DNA from: Diphasiastrum complanatum
Taxonomy: Eukaryota; Streptophyta; Lycopodiopsida; Lycopodiales; Lycopodiaceae
Direction of reading: 5' to 3'
DNA: 64,000 nt
NCBI GenBank assembly: GCA_029204225.1
Contig: CM055111.1
Coordinates: 19,785,003 to 19,849,002 of the forward strand
Shown: one piece after another, positions 1 through 11,510 of the stretch
Numbering within the stretch: the first letter of the stretch is position 1
Layout of the letters: every line of letters begins with the position of its first letter
Program-made: the position numbers and the translations under genes
Notes under the pieces: generated by a model
Told to the model about the DNA's origin: nothing
Seen by the model: only the letters and a program-made list of their open reading frames with translations
Database searches by the model: none

Positions 1-2430
1 ACAATAAGTTGCAGATCGAAAGCCGCGTACTCTATGTTATCTCTGAGCGACTAAAATGAAAGTTTGAATTAAGCGCAATGCTAATAAGCAGTAGTGCAAT
101 AGCAATCTCTAAAACAACTCTAAGAAGTGAGCTAGAATGCTCAGGAGTGTTCAAGCTCGCAGGCTTGAGAGAGAGAGAGCTAACTATTCAAAATGTTTCT
201 TTTGATTGATAATGAAAACTGTATGAATATGAACAGTTATTTATACTAAGAAATTAGGTCACCAATTGTGATCATCAATTGGTTGGCATCCATCCGGTTC
301 CTTGTCATTGATTGTTGATAAGTGGTGAAAATTGGCCGTAATATATGCATATCTTCAGTTTCATGTAGAATGTAAGTTGTAGCTTCTCATAGTCTGTTAG
401 GCAAAAGTAGATTATTCAATATAACGTATATATATCTGATGCAATAGCTAACATTCAGGGATCTCCATTTGTTGTAATCTGAATATGGCCACTTATAAGC
501 TGCAAGATTTCCATGAAATTTATTTGCATGTGGTTTTGAGTTATCACAAAATTAAGGCTGATAGTGATAAGTATAGTATCTTAGTATCACAGCTTGTAGA
601 ATTAGTATCTAAAGGCTTCTTGAAGATCCTGCAGGAGATTTTGGACTGGCAAAGGACCTCATGGAAGATGATCTAGCTTCTTCTGTAAGTTAAGGAACAT
701 CTGAACATTTAGATATGCATAATATTTTGTGATAGTTTAAGGTATTGCTAACTTTGTTGAACCATGTTTTTCCACCAATTTGTGAATTATTAATCCAGTC
801 GGATGAGTGCCTGTTACTGTAGATTTGGCTCTTTCTTACGTCTACTAAGCCATATCTTCAGAAAATAAAACTGTTTGCCTTTGTACATATTTTATAACAT
901 GTATCAAAAATTAATACATCAACAGTAATGCTACTCAGAGTTTGATCATATGATGCTCGTGTTGTCTACTAGAACTCACTCATTCATACGTGTTTCTGCA
1001 GATATTTTCCTAGTTCCACACTACTGTGCAATCAGAAGGCACAACCTTTATGTTTTACACTGGTTAAGCCTATAGATGTGCTTATAGGAACTTGGGTTTG
1101 AAGGAACATAGGTTTTAAAATAATTATTAAATGTGTTTGCTTAACAATGCATCAAAAAACTAGAAAATAAATCTTGATCTAGATTACCAATTTGACACAT
1201 AACAAGTATGGATAATCAATAAACAAGATCAAAGACCCAAATCCGAGTCCACACGTGTGTACTACAGGCTGTAGTATGGCCTTAAAACTAAGAAACAAGT
1301 AGAAATTGATTTGGTTTCATTTGATCACAAAAACTCAATGTACATAGTGAACTAGCTTGAGATTGCCAATGAGCTCCAAAACGTTTTCTCTCTTCTCACT
1401 ATGGGAGCTTGGAATACATAGCAAATTTGACTTCCTTCTTGAAATTAGGTGGATTTCCAGCATGTAATAAGGAAGTTAACTCACCCTTCTTGCCCTAAAA
1501 TGAAACTCTAGCCTAGATCCTAGACTTATGCTTGGTAGGTAGCTAGTTGGTCAAATTTTCACCTTAAACTTAGGTGTAGGTCCTATAAAGTAGGGATGAG
1601 CACCAAATAGACATGACCAAATCTCTTGAATTGACCTAACCTGCATTAGGAGTGGGTTGCCATGTGGCATCTTGGTCTTCCATGTGTGCAACCCAATTAT
1701 ACACAATATTTACAAAGTTCTACATAGCTAGATTTGCCAAAATAGGCTATTTTTCACAGGACCCAATTCTAGGTGGACCAGCACTTTTCGCTCGGCTTTA
1801 CAAAAATTGACATATATCAAATATTTTTTACGATTCTTGAGACCGTGACAAAATTCTACTATAACATGTCTAGCCACTTTAGGGACAGGCTGGGACCCTT
1901 TTACAAAGGCAACTATATGCTGATTTTTTGCTAATCACCGGGTTTTAGATGTTGATTTTTTGCAGTTTTGAAAAAAGAAATCTCAATATTAGTCCGATTT
2001 TAGTGTGGATCCAAAAATAGCATAAAATAAGCATTCTACACACAAGATTGCAAGATATCACCAATATAGTGCACCAATGGATGGATGGACCCAAGAGAAC
2101 CATGTATAGGCATGAAATGAGATAAGAGGGAGAAAATGTCTCTTTCCACGAGTTACATCGTTTTATAGCAGGTCCAAACCTAGTTTCAAACTTTGGTTTC
2201 CCTCCATAATAAAAAACCCTACTATTTATGTGACTATATTCAATGTCTCTACTACTCAAATTTGAATCTACTAAAACTCATGTACTACACTTTCCCACAC
2301 TTTCAAAAAGTGTTTATTCAAATGAATTTAGACTAATATAACTTTGAAAAGTCAAACTCTAAGTCTAATATGAAAATTGGCCTCAATTGCCAAACATATA
2401 AATATGACCAAAATAGCAAAACTAGTTGAA
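1..2430. other. No gene recognised
   Basis: AT-rich sequence. The open frames are short and without recognisable motifs. A short GA run lies near 165-180. The 104-codon minus-strand frame at 1945-2259 shows no family feature. I see nothing assignable here. Confidence 0.6.
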
Positions 2431-2441
2431 ATTTCTCACAT

Positions 2442-3511
2442 ATGGATCAATTTATCCGAAAGATCCAGATACTAGCTTATGTCCAGATTTTAAGTCCGTT
2501 AGTAATCTTCTCAAACTTGTATGTGAAGGAAAGAATGGATTACTTGAATATTGTCAAAGGTTGCATGACATTGGCTTGCATGATGCAAATTGTTGAGTTT
2601 CAATCAACATTTGCAATGTGCTAATGAACAATTGCAATATTATGTGCAACACTCTAGTAATGAAAACATTGCACTCAAGCATGTTATGTCGGAGTTGAAT
2701 ACTACAATAACAAGTCTTCAGAGATCAAAAACCAAGATATGTCAAAATCATTGGAGAAGTTGCGATCTGAAAGTTTAAAATCAATTGTTGATGTGGAAAT
2801 GGTCAAGAAAGACAGTGATGAAAAAGAAACGAAAAAGAGTAACGAAGAGGAACATTGATGGTTTATCTTTACATAGCGGCAATCGGAAGAAAAGAATTCG
2901 AACATTCAAGTATGTTAGATTATAAATTTTTTACTTCATTTGTATATTTTTATTTAATTTTGGTTTGTTTCAATTGCATTGTCAATTTTATTGTTGACTA
3001 AACATCATATGGCTTTGATATGTGTGTTGGAGATCATGCTTGGTTGCAAAGGACTATTTCAAAAATCGATCATGCAAAAATCAATCATGCATTGGAGAAT
3101 CTTTAAGTCATGTTCTCCCAAGAAAGTCAACAAGAGCAATGATGGAAAATGATCGATTCAAAAAATGAAAAATGAAATTACACAGATAGTTTTGAGTAAG
3201 AATCAAACTTATTTGGATAGAAATGTGATACAAGGTGCATGTGATCAGGCTGGAATTAGCAAAATGCTTATTCTACATTTTTCAGAATAATTCAAGAAGC
3301 ATTCTCTCAAGTGGAAATTAAGAAAACTTATCTTCCTCGTCCATATCGAGTAACATTAGCAAGAAATTATTCCAACAAGAGAATGTTCAAGGTTGTTGGC
3401 CAACCATTTCATATAAATGATTTATACAAATTTGAAAGTGGTGAACTTAAATACAACGATTGCAACAATATTTTCCTTGATGTAAAAAATGTCTTAAAAT
3501 ACATTATTTGA
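2442..3511 (+). pseudogene. Degraded coding-like segment, unrecognised
   Basis: Several short plus-strand frames succeed one another, broken by stops and frame changes. The middle part (about 2700-2870) reads as a lysine/glutamate-rich segment. The last frame (3311-3511) is basic and aromatic-rich. This looks like the decayed coding region of a mobile element, but I recognise no domain and the frames may be chance. A possible BED-like stretch containing VWKNF follows near 3600-3660, also too weak to name. Confidence 0.2.
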
Positions 3512-3688
3512 TTCTATGAACCACATGAACATCAAACAAATGAACATCCGATATCACTTATTGTATTTGGAAAGATATTGTTTCAGTAACACAAGAGAAT
3601 AGGAGAAGTACTCGAATGCAAAAAGCACAAGTGTGGAAGAACTTTGACATGCTCCCATTTATGGTCCAAAAAGTATTGTACTTTCACA

Positions 3689-3701
3689 TGGTATCAGATC
3701 C
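3689..3701 (+). other. Copia-type primer binding site remnant
   Basis: TGGTATCAGATCC directly follows an LTR-like CACA end. It differs by one base from the TGGTATCAGAGCC primer sites at 13480 and 20376 (initiator tRNA-Met). It suggests that a decayed copia-type element begins here. No matching LTR was found upstream. Confidence 0.4.
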
Positions 3702-3921
3702 AAGTACAAGGGCTTGAATCATTGATCAAATCAAATCCATTTTTAGCAAGTATTGGTGCTAAAAACTAGTTTTGTGAGGGCGAGCTAGAAGCTAAGGTTT
3801 GGTGAGGGGATTTGATTCCAAAGTTTGTAGGGTTCAAAATCCATATTGTTCACACGTGTGAGCATCTCTGAACCTGCATTTAATGTACGATATTCATTTG
3901 ATCATTAAAAATTCAATTTGA

Positions 3922-4830
3922 GTGACACTATTCACATTTCATCCAACCGACACTTTGTTGTCAATCCATTACCTTCAGAATCTTGCCATTGTTCAAAATA
4001 AGCTCAATGTGCAAACTAACTATATCCATGTTGTTACAGGATCTTTGCATATATATATCCTAGAACATCTAAAAACATTTGAAAACAATATTTTTCCAGC
4101 TTTGGATGAGTATCGGAATAAGCTAGACTCAATTAACATTTTTGATGTTAATTGAGTTGTTCCTAGCCCTGATCCAACTCCTTCCAAGTTCTCTAGTCAG
4201 CTATTATTCCCTGATCTGTGGGAAATCTACACAGATTGGGAAGCTAATTATTTTCATTATTTGGAGGAAGTTAAAGCAAATGATATACTTCGCTCCACTA
4301 ACCCAATAACCAGACCATACTATCCTTACAATTATGTAAATATTGGTTCTCTCATTTCATGTGCTCTTTTGTCCATTCAACAATAGTACATTAAAGAAAA
4401 ATTCCTAGAATATACATATGCAGCCCTCTCACTAATTGTCCCTTCTGCTGAGATGTCTAAAATCTTGTCTGAGGATAGTTGGTACACTCATCTTGAAAAT
4501 AACCCTAAACCCTAAACCCCCTTGCATCATTGGGAAATCAAGGAATGGGAGGTTATTCGAATTTATCATTTTAGGAAGATTACAACCAAAAGAACAATTA
4601 ATACCTTGCTACAAAAGGGATGACCTTAGAGCAAGTCAATGAATGAAATGAAGCCCGAGCAAAAGCTATTTTCCATAGAAAGCCAACCAGCAGGAAGTGA
4701 CAAAGAAGATTGTAAGCAATTTGTTTGCAAGCCACTACATAGTTGAGGAAGGGGATATGTGGAGCCTCATGATCCCACATTATCCAAAATTATTGTTTAT
4801 ATTGTACATGTAAATGTGTTATAGTGCCTA
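3922..4830 (+). pseudogene. Degraded reading frame after PBS remnant
   Basis: A broken plus-strand frame (first part 77 codons) resumes after stops as far as about 4800. Its position 230 bp after a primer-site remnant suggests a decayed gag or gag-pol. No zinc knuckle, protease or RT motif is visible, so the assignment rests on position only. Confidence 0.2.
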
Positions 4831-4902
4831 TATTTATATAAAGGCCTATTTGCACTTTGTAAATTCATATTTAGGTTAGAACTCGCAATGTTTTGTGCGA
4901 CG

Positions 4903-5224
4903 TTCTTGATGAGAAATCACGTTCATGTATCGCGATTTGGGTTTTGCAGTCGCGACGCTTCCGCAAAGGAACCACAATCCTCTTGCGACTCGGATGGAGT
5001 TCAGATGCGATCACTGGACACTGCCTGCTGAATCACTCTTACAATCCTCGAGAATGTAGTCAGGCTGCTCTGCTGATCTACGTTTATAAAATTAATGCAG
5101 CATTCAACATAGTTTCAACCAAGGTGCGGAATTAAAATGAACAAGGAAAAAAAAAATCAGACACACGATTAACAATAGAAGCATTTGCATACTAGATCAG
5201 ACACAACAAGAGAAATTATCTATA
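4903..5224 (-). repeat. Copia LTR remnant (family of the 12.6-kb LTR)
   Basis: Read on the minus strand, this matches the 3' part of the LTR at 12603-13478: the segment around the block TAAACGTAGATCAGCAG, the region with TCGGATGGAG, and the LTR end. It follows directly on the RNase H reading frame of the adjacent minus-strand copia remnant with no gap. It is much shorter than the 876-bp LTR at 12.6 kb, lacking the whole 5' part. Confidence 0.7.
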
Positions 5225-6545
5225 TTGAACTTCTCCTGCTTTCTTCAAGCACTGCATGCAAATCCACGCAGTGCATTGGCAACATATTCTGCTTCACAGG
5301 ATGACTGGGCTACAATGGTCTGCTTCTTGCTGACCCAGAGAACTGCTGCTCCTGATGCGATGGTGCATCCTCCCGAGACGCTTTTACAGTCGTCCTTGAG
5401 AGATGCCTAGCTAGCGTTGCTGTAGAAAAGTATCATGAAGCCTGCACCACGACAATAACACAAGCCATAATCCCTCGTTAATTGAAGATATTGCAAAATT
5501 CAATTTGCAATCTTCCAATGTGTTGAGCCTGGATTTGTGCAGAACTGGCTTATCCTAAATACTGCATAAGCAATATCAGGACGTATATTGTCACCAAGGT
5601 ACATCAATGATCCTATCAGCTTCCTCTAAGGTGTGAACTGCATCTGTTCTCTCTCTTCCTCAATCTTTGGATAGTCATCATTCGTTGGCACCATCCCTGC
5701 GAGCATTGGAGTGTTCGCTCCTTTGCAGTTCAACATCCCAAAGTCCTCTAGGATCTTCTGGGTGTATCTGGATTGGTGAAGGTATAACTTACCTCCCTCA
5801 TAGTCCCTTTCAATTTGCAAGCCTAGGTAACACCTAGCTTCTCCCGAATCCACGATCTCAAAATGTTTCGAGGTGTCTGCGTTTACTTCAACAATTAGCT
5901 GCTCACTTATCAGAGTGTCATCCACATACACAGCCACAATGATGATCTGCCCATCTGTAACTCTGACATATACATTGGAATCAGCCAAGAGAGGCTTGAA
6001 TCCTAATGATTTCAGGGATTGATCTTTCTTCTTATACCATTGTCGGGCTGATTGTTTCAGACTATAGATTCTTCTATGCATTCTGCATGCATAGTCAGGA
6101 AGTGAATTCGAGACATATTCTGGGGGTTGATCCATGTAGACCTCTTCGCCTAATTCGCCATGCAAAAAGGTTGTCTTCTCATCCACAATGTGGATCTTGA
6201 GGTCATAAGCTGCTGCATATGCAAATAACAGACATAGGGACGAATGTTTGATGACAGGAGAGAAGGTTTCAGGGTAGTCAATATCGTATCTCTGAGAAAA
6301 ATCTTTCGCTACCAGTCTTGCCTTATATTTCGTTACATTCCCATTTGATCCGTATTTGAGCTTGAAGACCCATTTGCATTTGACAGTCTTGCGCTTATGT
6401 GGTAATGGCACCAACGTCCATACCTAGTTCTTCCTCATGGACTCCATCTCTTTGTTCATGCTTGGATCCATCTGTTCTTTTCTGGACCTTCAATCGCCTC
6501 CTCGAAAGTCTATGATTCGCCACTGAACCCGCAGAACTCTTCTGA
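5225..6545 (-). pseudogene. Ty1/copia reverse transcriptase-RNase H fragment
   Basis: Remnant of the pol region of a copia retrotransposon. The longest open stretch (6414 down to 5626) begins near the conserved CKWVFKLK block of the RT domain, continues through ARLVAKDFSQRYDIDYPETF and carries the catalytic YVDD box (AVYVDDTLIS). An in-frame stop follows at about 5626, after which the frame resumes as GSLMYLGDNIRPDIAYAV. The RNase H part reads SKKQTIVAQSSCEAEYVANA and breaks off at about 5230, so its second half is missing. Another stop lies at about 6419. Gag, protease and integrase are absent. The 5' end abuts a plus-strand copia fragment at about 6545. The LTR remnant at 4903-5224 shows that it belongs to the same family as the 12.6-kb element. 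It cannot be functional. Confidence 0.92.
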
Positions 6546-7596
6546 TGTGGAAGCCGAGCTACCTTCATTCTAAGGAGATGGTGAGAACACATTCTGATCC
6601 AAATCTTTATGTCTTATGCTTTGATGGTATGGTTACTTTGATTGCTCTTTATGTTGATGACTTGATTATCACAGGAAATAATCAAGAGACGATAGACATG
6701 ATCAAGAAAGACCTCATGAAACAATTTGAGATGACAGACCTCAGCCTAATACATTATTACCTTGGAGTGGAGGTGTGGCAAAAAGGACATGAACTGGATT
6801 TAGCACATGTGAAGTATGTCAGAGAGTTGCTACACAGATTCAGGTTGAAGGATTGCAAGTCAGTGAACACTCCTATTGAACCAGGTAAAAAGCTTTCTCA
6901 GCTTGACGAGTCATAGCCATTTGATGCTACGTTGTATAGGCAGTTAGTAGGGAGCTTGATTTACCTTACCACGACTAGACCAGATATATGCTATGTTGTT
7001 GGTATTGTACGTCAATTTATGGTAGCACCTACGGAGATGCATTGGAAGGCAGCTAAGCGCATTTTGCGTTATGTCAAAGGCACTTTAGATTATGGCTTGG
7101 CTTACAGGAAGCATGAGGGTTTACCTGAGTTATGTGGCTATATGGATGCAGATTGGGGAGGTGACTATGATGGTCGTAGATCCACCACAGGGTATCTATT
7201 CCAGCTTTATGGCAGTTGCTTTTCTTGGTCTAGCAAAAAGCAAAGTACATGTTCTTTATCCACCACAGAAGTAGTCAGGCAATGTGTAGTGCAGCACAAG
7301 AAGCTATATGGTTGAGGCAAATCTTGGAAGAAATTGGCATGAAACAGGAGAATCCCACAACTACACATAGCGACAGTCAGAGTGGCATTCAGCTAGCAAA
7401 GAATCTAGTGTTCCATGCGAGAACCAAACACATTGAGATTTAGTATCACTTTATACGTGAGAGGCTGTTGAGTCGTGAAATTCATGTTATTCATTATAGT
7501 ACGAACGAACAACTAGCTGATATTTTCACTAAGCCACTTGTTAGAAAAAAGTTTCATAAGTTGAAATCAAAGCTTTCTGTACTTAAAGTTTGTTGA
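6546..7596 (+). pseudogene. Ty1/copia RT C-terminus and RNase H fragment
   Basis: Plus-strand 3' part of a copia pol gene. It starts inside the RT domain just before the active site (LYVDDLIITG, about 6645-6680) and continues through the conserved RPDICYVVG and DADWGGDYDGRRSTTGY segments of RNase H. After a frame change near 7275 it ends with IFTKPLV and a TGA at 7594-7596. In-frame stops lie at about 6914 and 7441. Everything upstream of the active site is lost at the junction with the minus-strand element. The 3' LTR follows. Sequence and LTR differ from the neighbouring minus-strand element, so this is a second family. Confidence 0.92.
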
Positions 7597-7650
7597 CTTT
7601 AAAGCTATGTATATGACTGTATAGAAAGTAGACTCTACTTTAAGGGAGAG

Positions 7651-7916
7651 AGTTAGAATTAAAGTAGAATCACTGTGTTACTGTATTGTGGGTCCTATCA
7701 ATAGATAAGGATCAGTTGGCCTCGCCACGAGGCGACGGGACACGCGTCCTGTCAACGGCAACCTGGGTCATGCATGGGTTGCCTGAGTGAAGTATAGTGT
7801 ATTTTCATTTTGAGAAATACAGTTGCTACGTGAGCTTGGTGTGGAGAGTGTTTTCTGTCTGTGTTACTGTGTAACATGATCTCTGTTCCTGTTTGAAGCA
7901 AATTCTAAGTGAAACA
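7651..7916 (+). repeat. 3' LTR of the 6.5-7.6-kb copia remnant
   Basis: A purine run (TAAGGGAGAG, 7641-7650) acts as the polypurine tract. The LTR then starts as AGTTAGAATT, probably a mutated TGTTAGAATT, and ends in GAAACA at 7916, about 266 bp. No 5' partner is present. TGTTAGAATG recurs at 7920, just past the end, so the right boundary is uncertain by a few bases. Confidence 0.65.
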
Positions 7917-9199
7917 ATATGTTAGAATGAGCCAGAGGCTTCCTTGGATCCTAATGACAACATTGCAATCGTACCTAATCCAAGTCCACACATATCAAAA
8001 CAACAAGTTGGTAATGGTTGTAATCGAAACAAGATGAGACGAAAATCAAGTTTGTCCGATTTGTATGTCATTGAAAGTTTTAATAGTGATGCAACTAGGA
8101 TGACATACAATATTATGATTTCAAAAGAGCCCTCTTGCAAATGCATGGATTAATAGAAAATCATCAAAAACAAAAACAAAAATACACCAAATGTAAGCAA
8201 ATATATTATGTTTACTTGAGATTAAAAGGCTTCGATGTGAATGAAGAGATGTTTATTTACCAACCAATACTAAGTTAACAAGAGCTGTTCTATGTGATGT
8301 CAAGGTCTTGACATCTTAAGGTTGTTGGTTGTTAATCAAACGACTATGTCTGCTCCTCTTTTTGAATTCAAGCCTAGTATATAGAATTTCAAACTTCATT
8401 GGGTTGTTTGAATGCAACTTAGAATTGTAGAATAGGGTTACAAATGATGTTATATTTATGCTATTTCACATCTTTATAATATGCAACATTATCAATACAA
8501 ATATATATTCGTAAATGAGTCTAACTGTGCAATTGATTTTCAACAAACAAAATATCCTACAATTTGGAGATTGTTAAAATATGTGATTTAGCAAATCATA
8601 AGCTCGCATAACTCGCACACATTTACTTGCAAAGTGTCAAGTCCCAAGCCCAAGGAAGTCTCTCTCTCCAAGGACACACACTTGCAAGTGTAACCCAAAT
8701 TCTCCACAATTTTCTACCTATTATGAAATTAGAGTTTCGATTAACAAAGAGATTGTTAAGTCCATATCAAAGGCAATTTTTTGAAATAACAATGTTCACA
8801 ATATCACAACCTTTTTGCACATACTCTTTCATACAAAAATTTGTGCAAATTGTCACAACAATTTTTTGAAATTTTAAAATAAACAAAATACTTCTCGCTT
8901 ATTTGACAGTAGGGAAAGGGCCTTTCTTTATGCCTAGGCAGAAGAGCATTGCAAAACTCCTCTTTACCCCAAAAAAAATCCCTATACCATAACAATATAA
9001 ATACTCTAAAATAACCATGCTTGTACAAAACTTACTTGTAATAGAAAAGCATAAACGTAGCATAAGATCTGATGCTAAAAAGGCGTATGCTTCACAAAAA
9101 GACTCGTGTAAACAAGTTTGATAGATTATAAATGGATTGAAGTAGAGAACTGCTCTTTGTTGAGATTCAACATCACTGCCTTACTCGGAACTCCATACC
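7917..9199. other. No gene recognised
   Basis: AT-rich. The short frames at 7944-8153 and 8627-8869 have no support. The first ends in ISKEPSCKCMD, faintly like the start of a SWIM zinc finger, but no second half follows. Nothing else is seen. Confidence 0.5.
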
Positions 9200-10596
9200 G
9201 GCATTGTTGGACACCCATCATCATATTATCATTTACGAATATGGCAGGCTCTTATAACTTCGGTTGTGCCTAGAGGGAATTGACTACACAGAAGCAGATA
9301 CAGAGTTCAGGTTAACCTATGACAGAGTAGAAAATTGGATATTAAAGCTAGTGGAAATGGAAAGAGAACTTGGAGACAATTTCCTGCCCTGCAAGACATC
9401 CTAACAACCTTCGAGCTCGTAGTCGAGCTTTTATTGGCATATTGCTGAGAAACTCATTTTTTCAAAAAGCTAACACCGCCTCTAATTCTATCTATTTTAT
9501 GCTACTTTTATTTTAAACAGGCTTTGGCCCCATGCATCTTGCGAGCACGGGCCACACGTATGGCGGTTTGGCCCCAGTGCCCTCCTGACCACACGTTTTC
9601 ATTTTTTTGTTTTTTTTTAAATTTGGCTGCCTGAACGCCATGTGTCCAAGTAGCCAATTTATATCCCATAAGCATTTCTACAAGGTAAGGGGAGGGAATA
9701 TATATAGAAATGCACCTAATCGCTAGCATGTGTGTGTGTGTGTACCTAGGTGCCCAGCGCCACCCGCCCTTCCCGACGCCACCTGTAGGCTGCCCGGGGC
9801 CACCCGCCCTGTCCGAGACCACGGCTCGGCGCCGTGGGTGCCCGTGGCCTGGGGCTGCCTGTCGAAAACCTTCACGCCAGCCACACCTCAAATTTTGGTG
9901 GGCACCCCCCTGCGGACACCCGTCAGCCACTGGGGGGCGCACCGGCGCCAAACCCCTCCCACGCTCAGGGGCCGTGCTCGTAAGTCCCAGTGGGTTAAAG
10001 TGGCCGGAATATCCACCCACATGTGAGCAGGGAAGGTAATGGGAATGTACGTAACCAACCCAACCCAACCACCACACCTGGGGGCCTATTACTTCTATGT
10101 ATTTAACTGAACTACGCAATATTTCGCGAACAGATTTTTGAGCACTCATTTGCCAATATCATAGACATGCTCTTCAGTGCCCAGAAAAGATGGAGATCCA
10201 ACATCTACTGCCAGATTATGAACTCTGGTACTGTATTGTGGAGGTTTGAAAGAGTTAGTAAATACGGATAGACAATCCGTGTTCTTCTGAATCATGAATC
10301 ATGAAATCTACGTCTTTAACAAGCCTCTCGGTTTGAGCAGTATAGAACGGAGATTTTATTTGAGATATCAACATGACTCATGGAAGATGATCAGCACTGA
10401 GGAGGGACGATACCAGGACATTTTGCATCAAATAGCCGTGATCCGGTCTGGAAAGATTCTGGCGAAAATTCAGGTGGCCATTTTCTCTCTTCTGTATCTT
10501 AAGGCCCAGATCTGTTTGGTACAGTTGAGAGCGATTGGTAGGTTTTCGAGATGTCATTTTGTTGGTCCACATAGTTGCTAGCAGAACCATCGGTCT
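9200..10596 (-). pseudogene. Inverted duplicate of the EamA gene 3' end
   Basis: Read on the minus strand, this aligns with the last-exon tail and 3' flank of the gene at 38.7-41.4 kb (partner interval about 41101-42060). Shared peptide blocks include LLATMWTNKMTS and LLSADHLP (10590 down to 10378). The 3' flank matches through ATAGGCCC and TTAAAGCTAGTG to about 9250. It carries only the C-terminal tail and downstream DNA, with no membrane-domain exons, so it is a gene fragment. Homology stops exactly at 10596, where an LTR begins. Relative to the partner it lacks the small SINE at 41407-41492 and carries a GC-rich insertion at about 9535-10002. Confidence 0.85.
9535..10002. repeat. GC-rich insertion in the duplicated segment
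   Basis: The partner at 41.7-41.8 kb is continuous across this point, whereas here about 470 bp intervene. GGCC lies at both ends and could be a short target duplication. The part from 9750 to 10000 is strikingly GC-rich against AT-rich surroundings and begins with a TG repeat near 9730. Open frames exist on both strands (for example minus 10149-9508), as GC-rich DNA permits. None has a recognisable motif and I do not call a gene. Confidence 0.6.
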
Positions 10597-11386
10597 TGTT
10601 GAATTTCACACATGTGGATTGTCCACTACATGTACTTGTGATCTCCTAAGGTGTGTAGATGCACCAAGATCAAGACTAGATTGAGATTCAAGATCTATCT
10701 TTGATTCTATGGCAAAAACACACTACTACATGCATTCAAGTGTTCCAAAAGTATTCTAAGTAAAAACAAGCTGCTCTCCTCGGGTAGAGAGAGAAAAACC
10801 ATCATGAGCTCTCGGGTAGAGAGAGAAAGCTAGAAATTCAATGACACTCAAAATCCACTCAATCTCAAAATCAATTAGATCCAAAAGGAGGAGTACAATG
10901 ATACGAATAGATTCATGAGCTACCACTATGCTTAACTATGATTGGATCACACTTTGCCACCTCTTAATCCTATTGGACCATTGATCCATGCACCTCTAAA
11001 TTCTATTGGACTATATTCAAGCACACCTCAATTTTCTATTGGACCTCACAAGGTTCCACCTCTAAATCCTATTGGACCTCTTAAGCTTCATCAAACAAAA
11101 GCATGACACTTGTCTACACTCTAATTGGCACAAGTTTGGTTCTATTTTGGCTCAATATTGGCATTACAAGTGGAAATGGATAATTTGCCATCTATGCCAA
11201 ATTTGACCCTATCAACATCCTACACCTAAATGCTTGACTATGAAATTCTATGAGACCCCTATATCAAACATTTTGATTTACTTTACAATTCTCCACACGT
11301 GGGAACATCCTCCACACATGTGAGATTCACTTACAAACTTCTATCATAAAAAATACCAAGCTAGATTTTTGCCAATTTCTCACACT
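10597..11386 (-). repeat. LTR, copia-like, minus orientation
   Basis: On the minus strand it starts TGTGAGAAATTGG after a GAGGAG purine run and ends in AATTCAACA, about 790 bp. The start resembles that of the young copia LTR (TGTGAAAATTG). Its end coincides exactly with the loss of EamA-duplicate homology at 10596, which fixes that boundary. No second LTR or primer site was found towards 12.5 kb, so the element is truncated. Confidence 0.6.
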
Positions 11387-11510
11387 CCTCAAAAAATAGC
11401 TTGGAAAGGTACTAGATCACTTGAGAAGTTTGTAAATCTTTTTGAGTGGATCCTTTGGTATGCATAAGAAGTGAAGATCAGCCAAGGGATCCATCATAGC
11501 AGCACCCTCA

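Noticed and set aside
5225-5410. 61-codon plus-strand frame
   Set aside because: Antisense of the copia RNase H block SKKQTIVAQSSCEAEYVANA.
9508-10149. 213-codon minus-strand frame and plus-strand frames in the GC-rich island
   Set aside because: GC-rich DNA has few stops. The frame crosses the insertion border into duplicated 3' flank, and no motif is seen.
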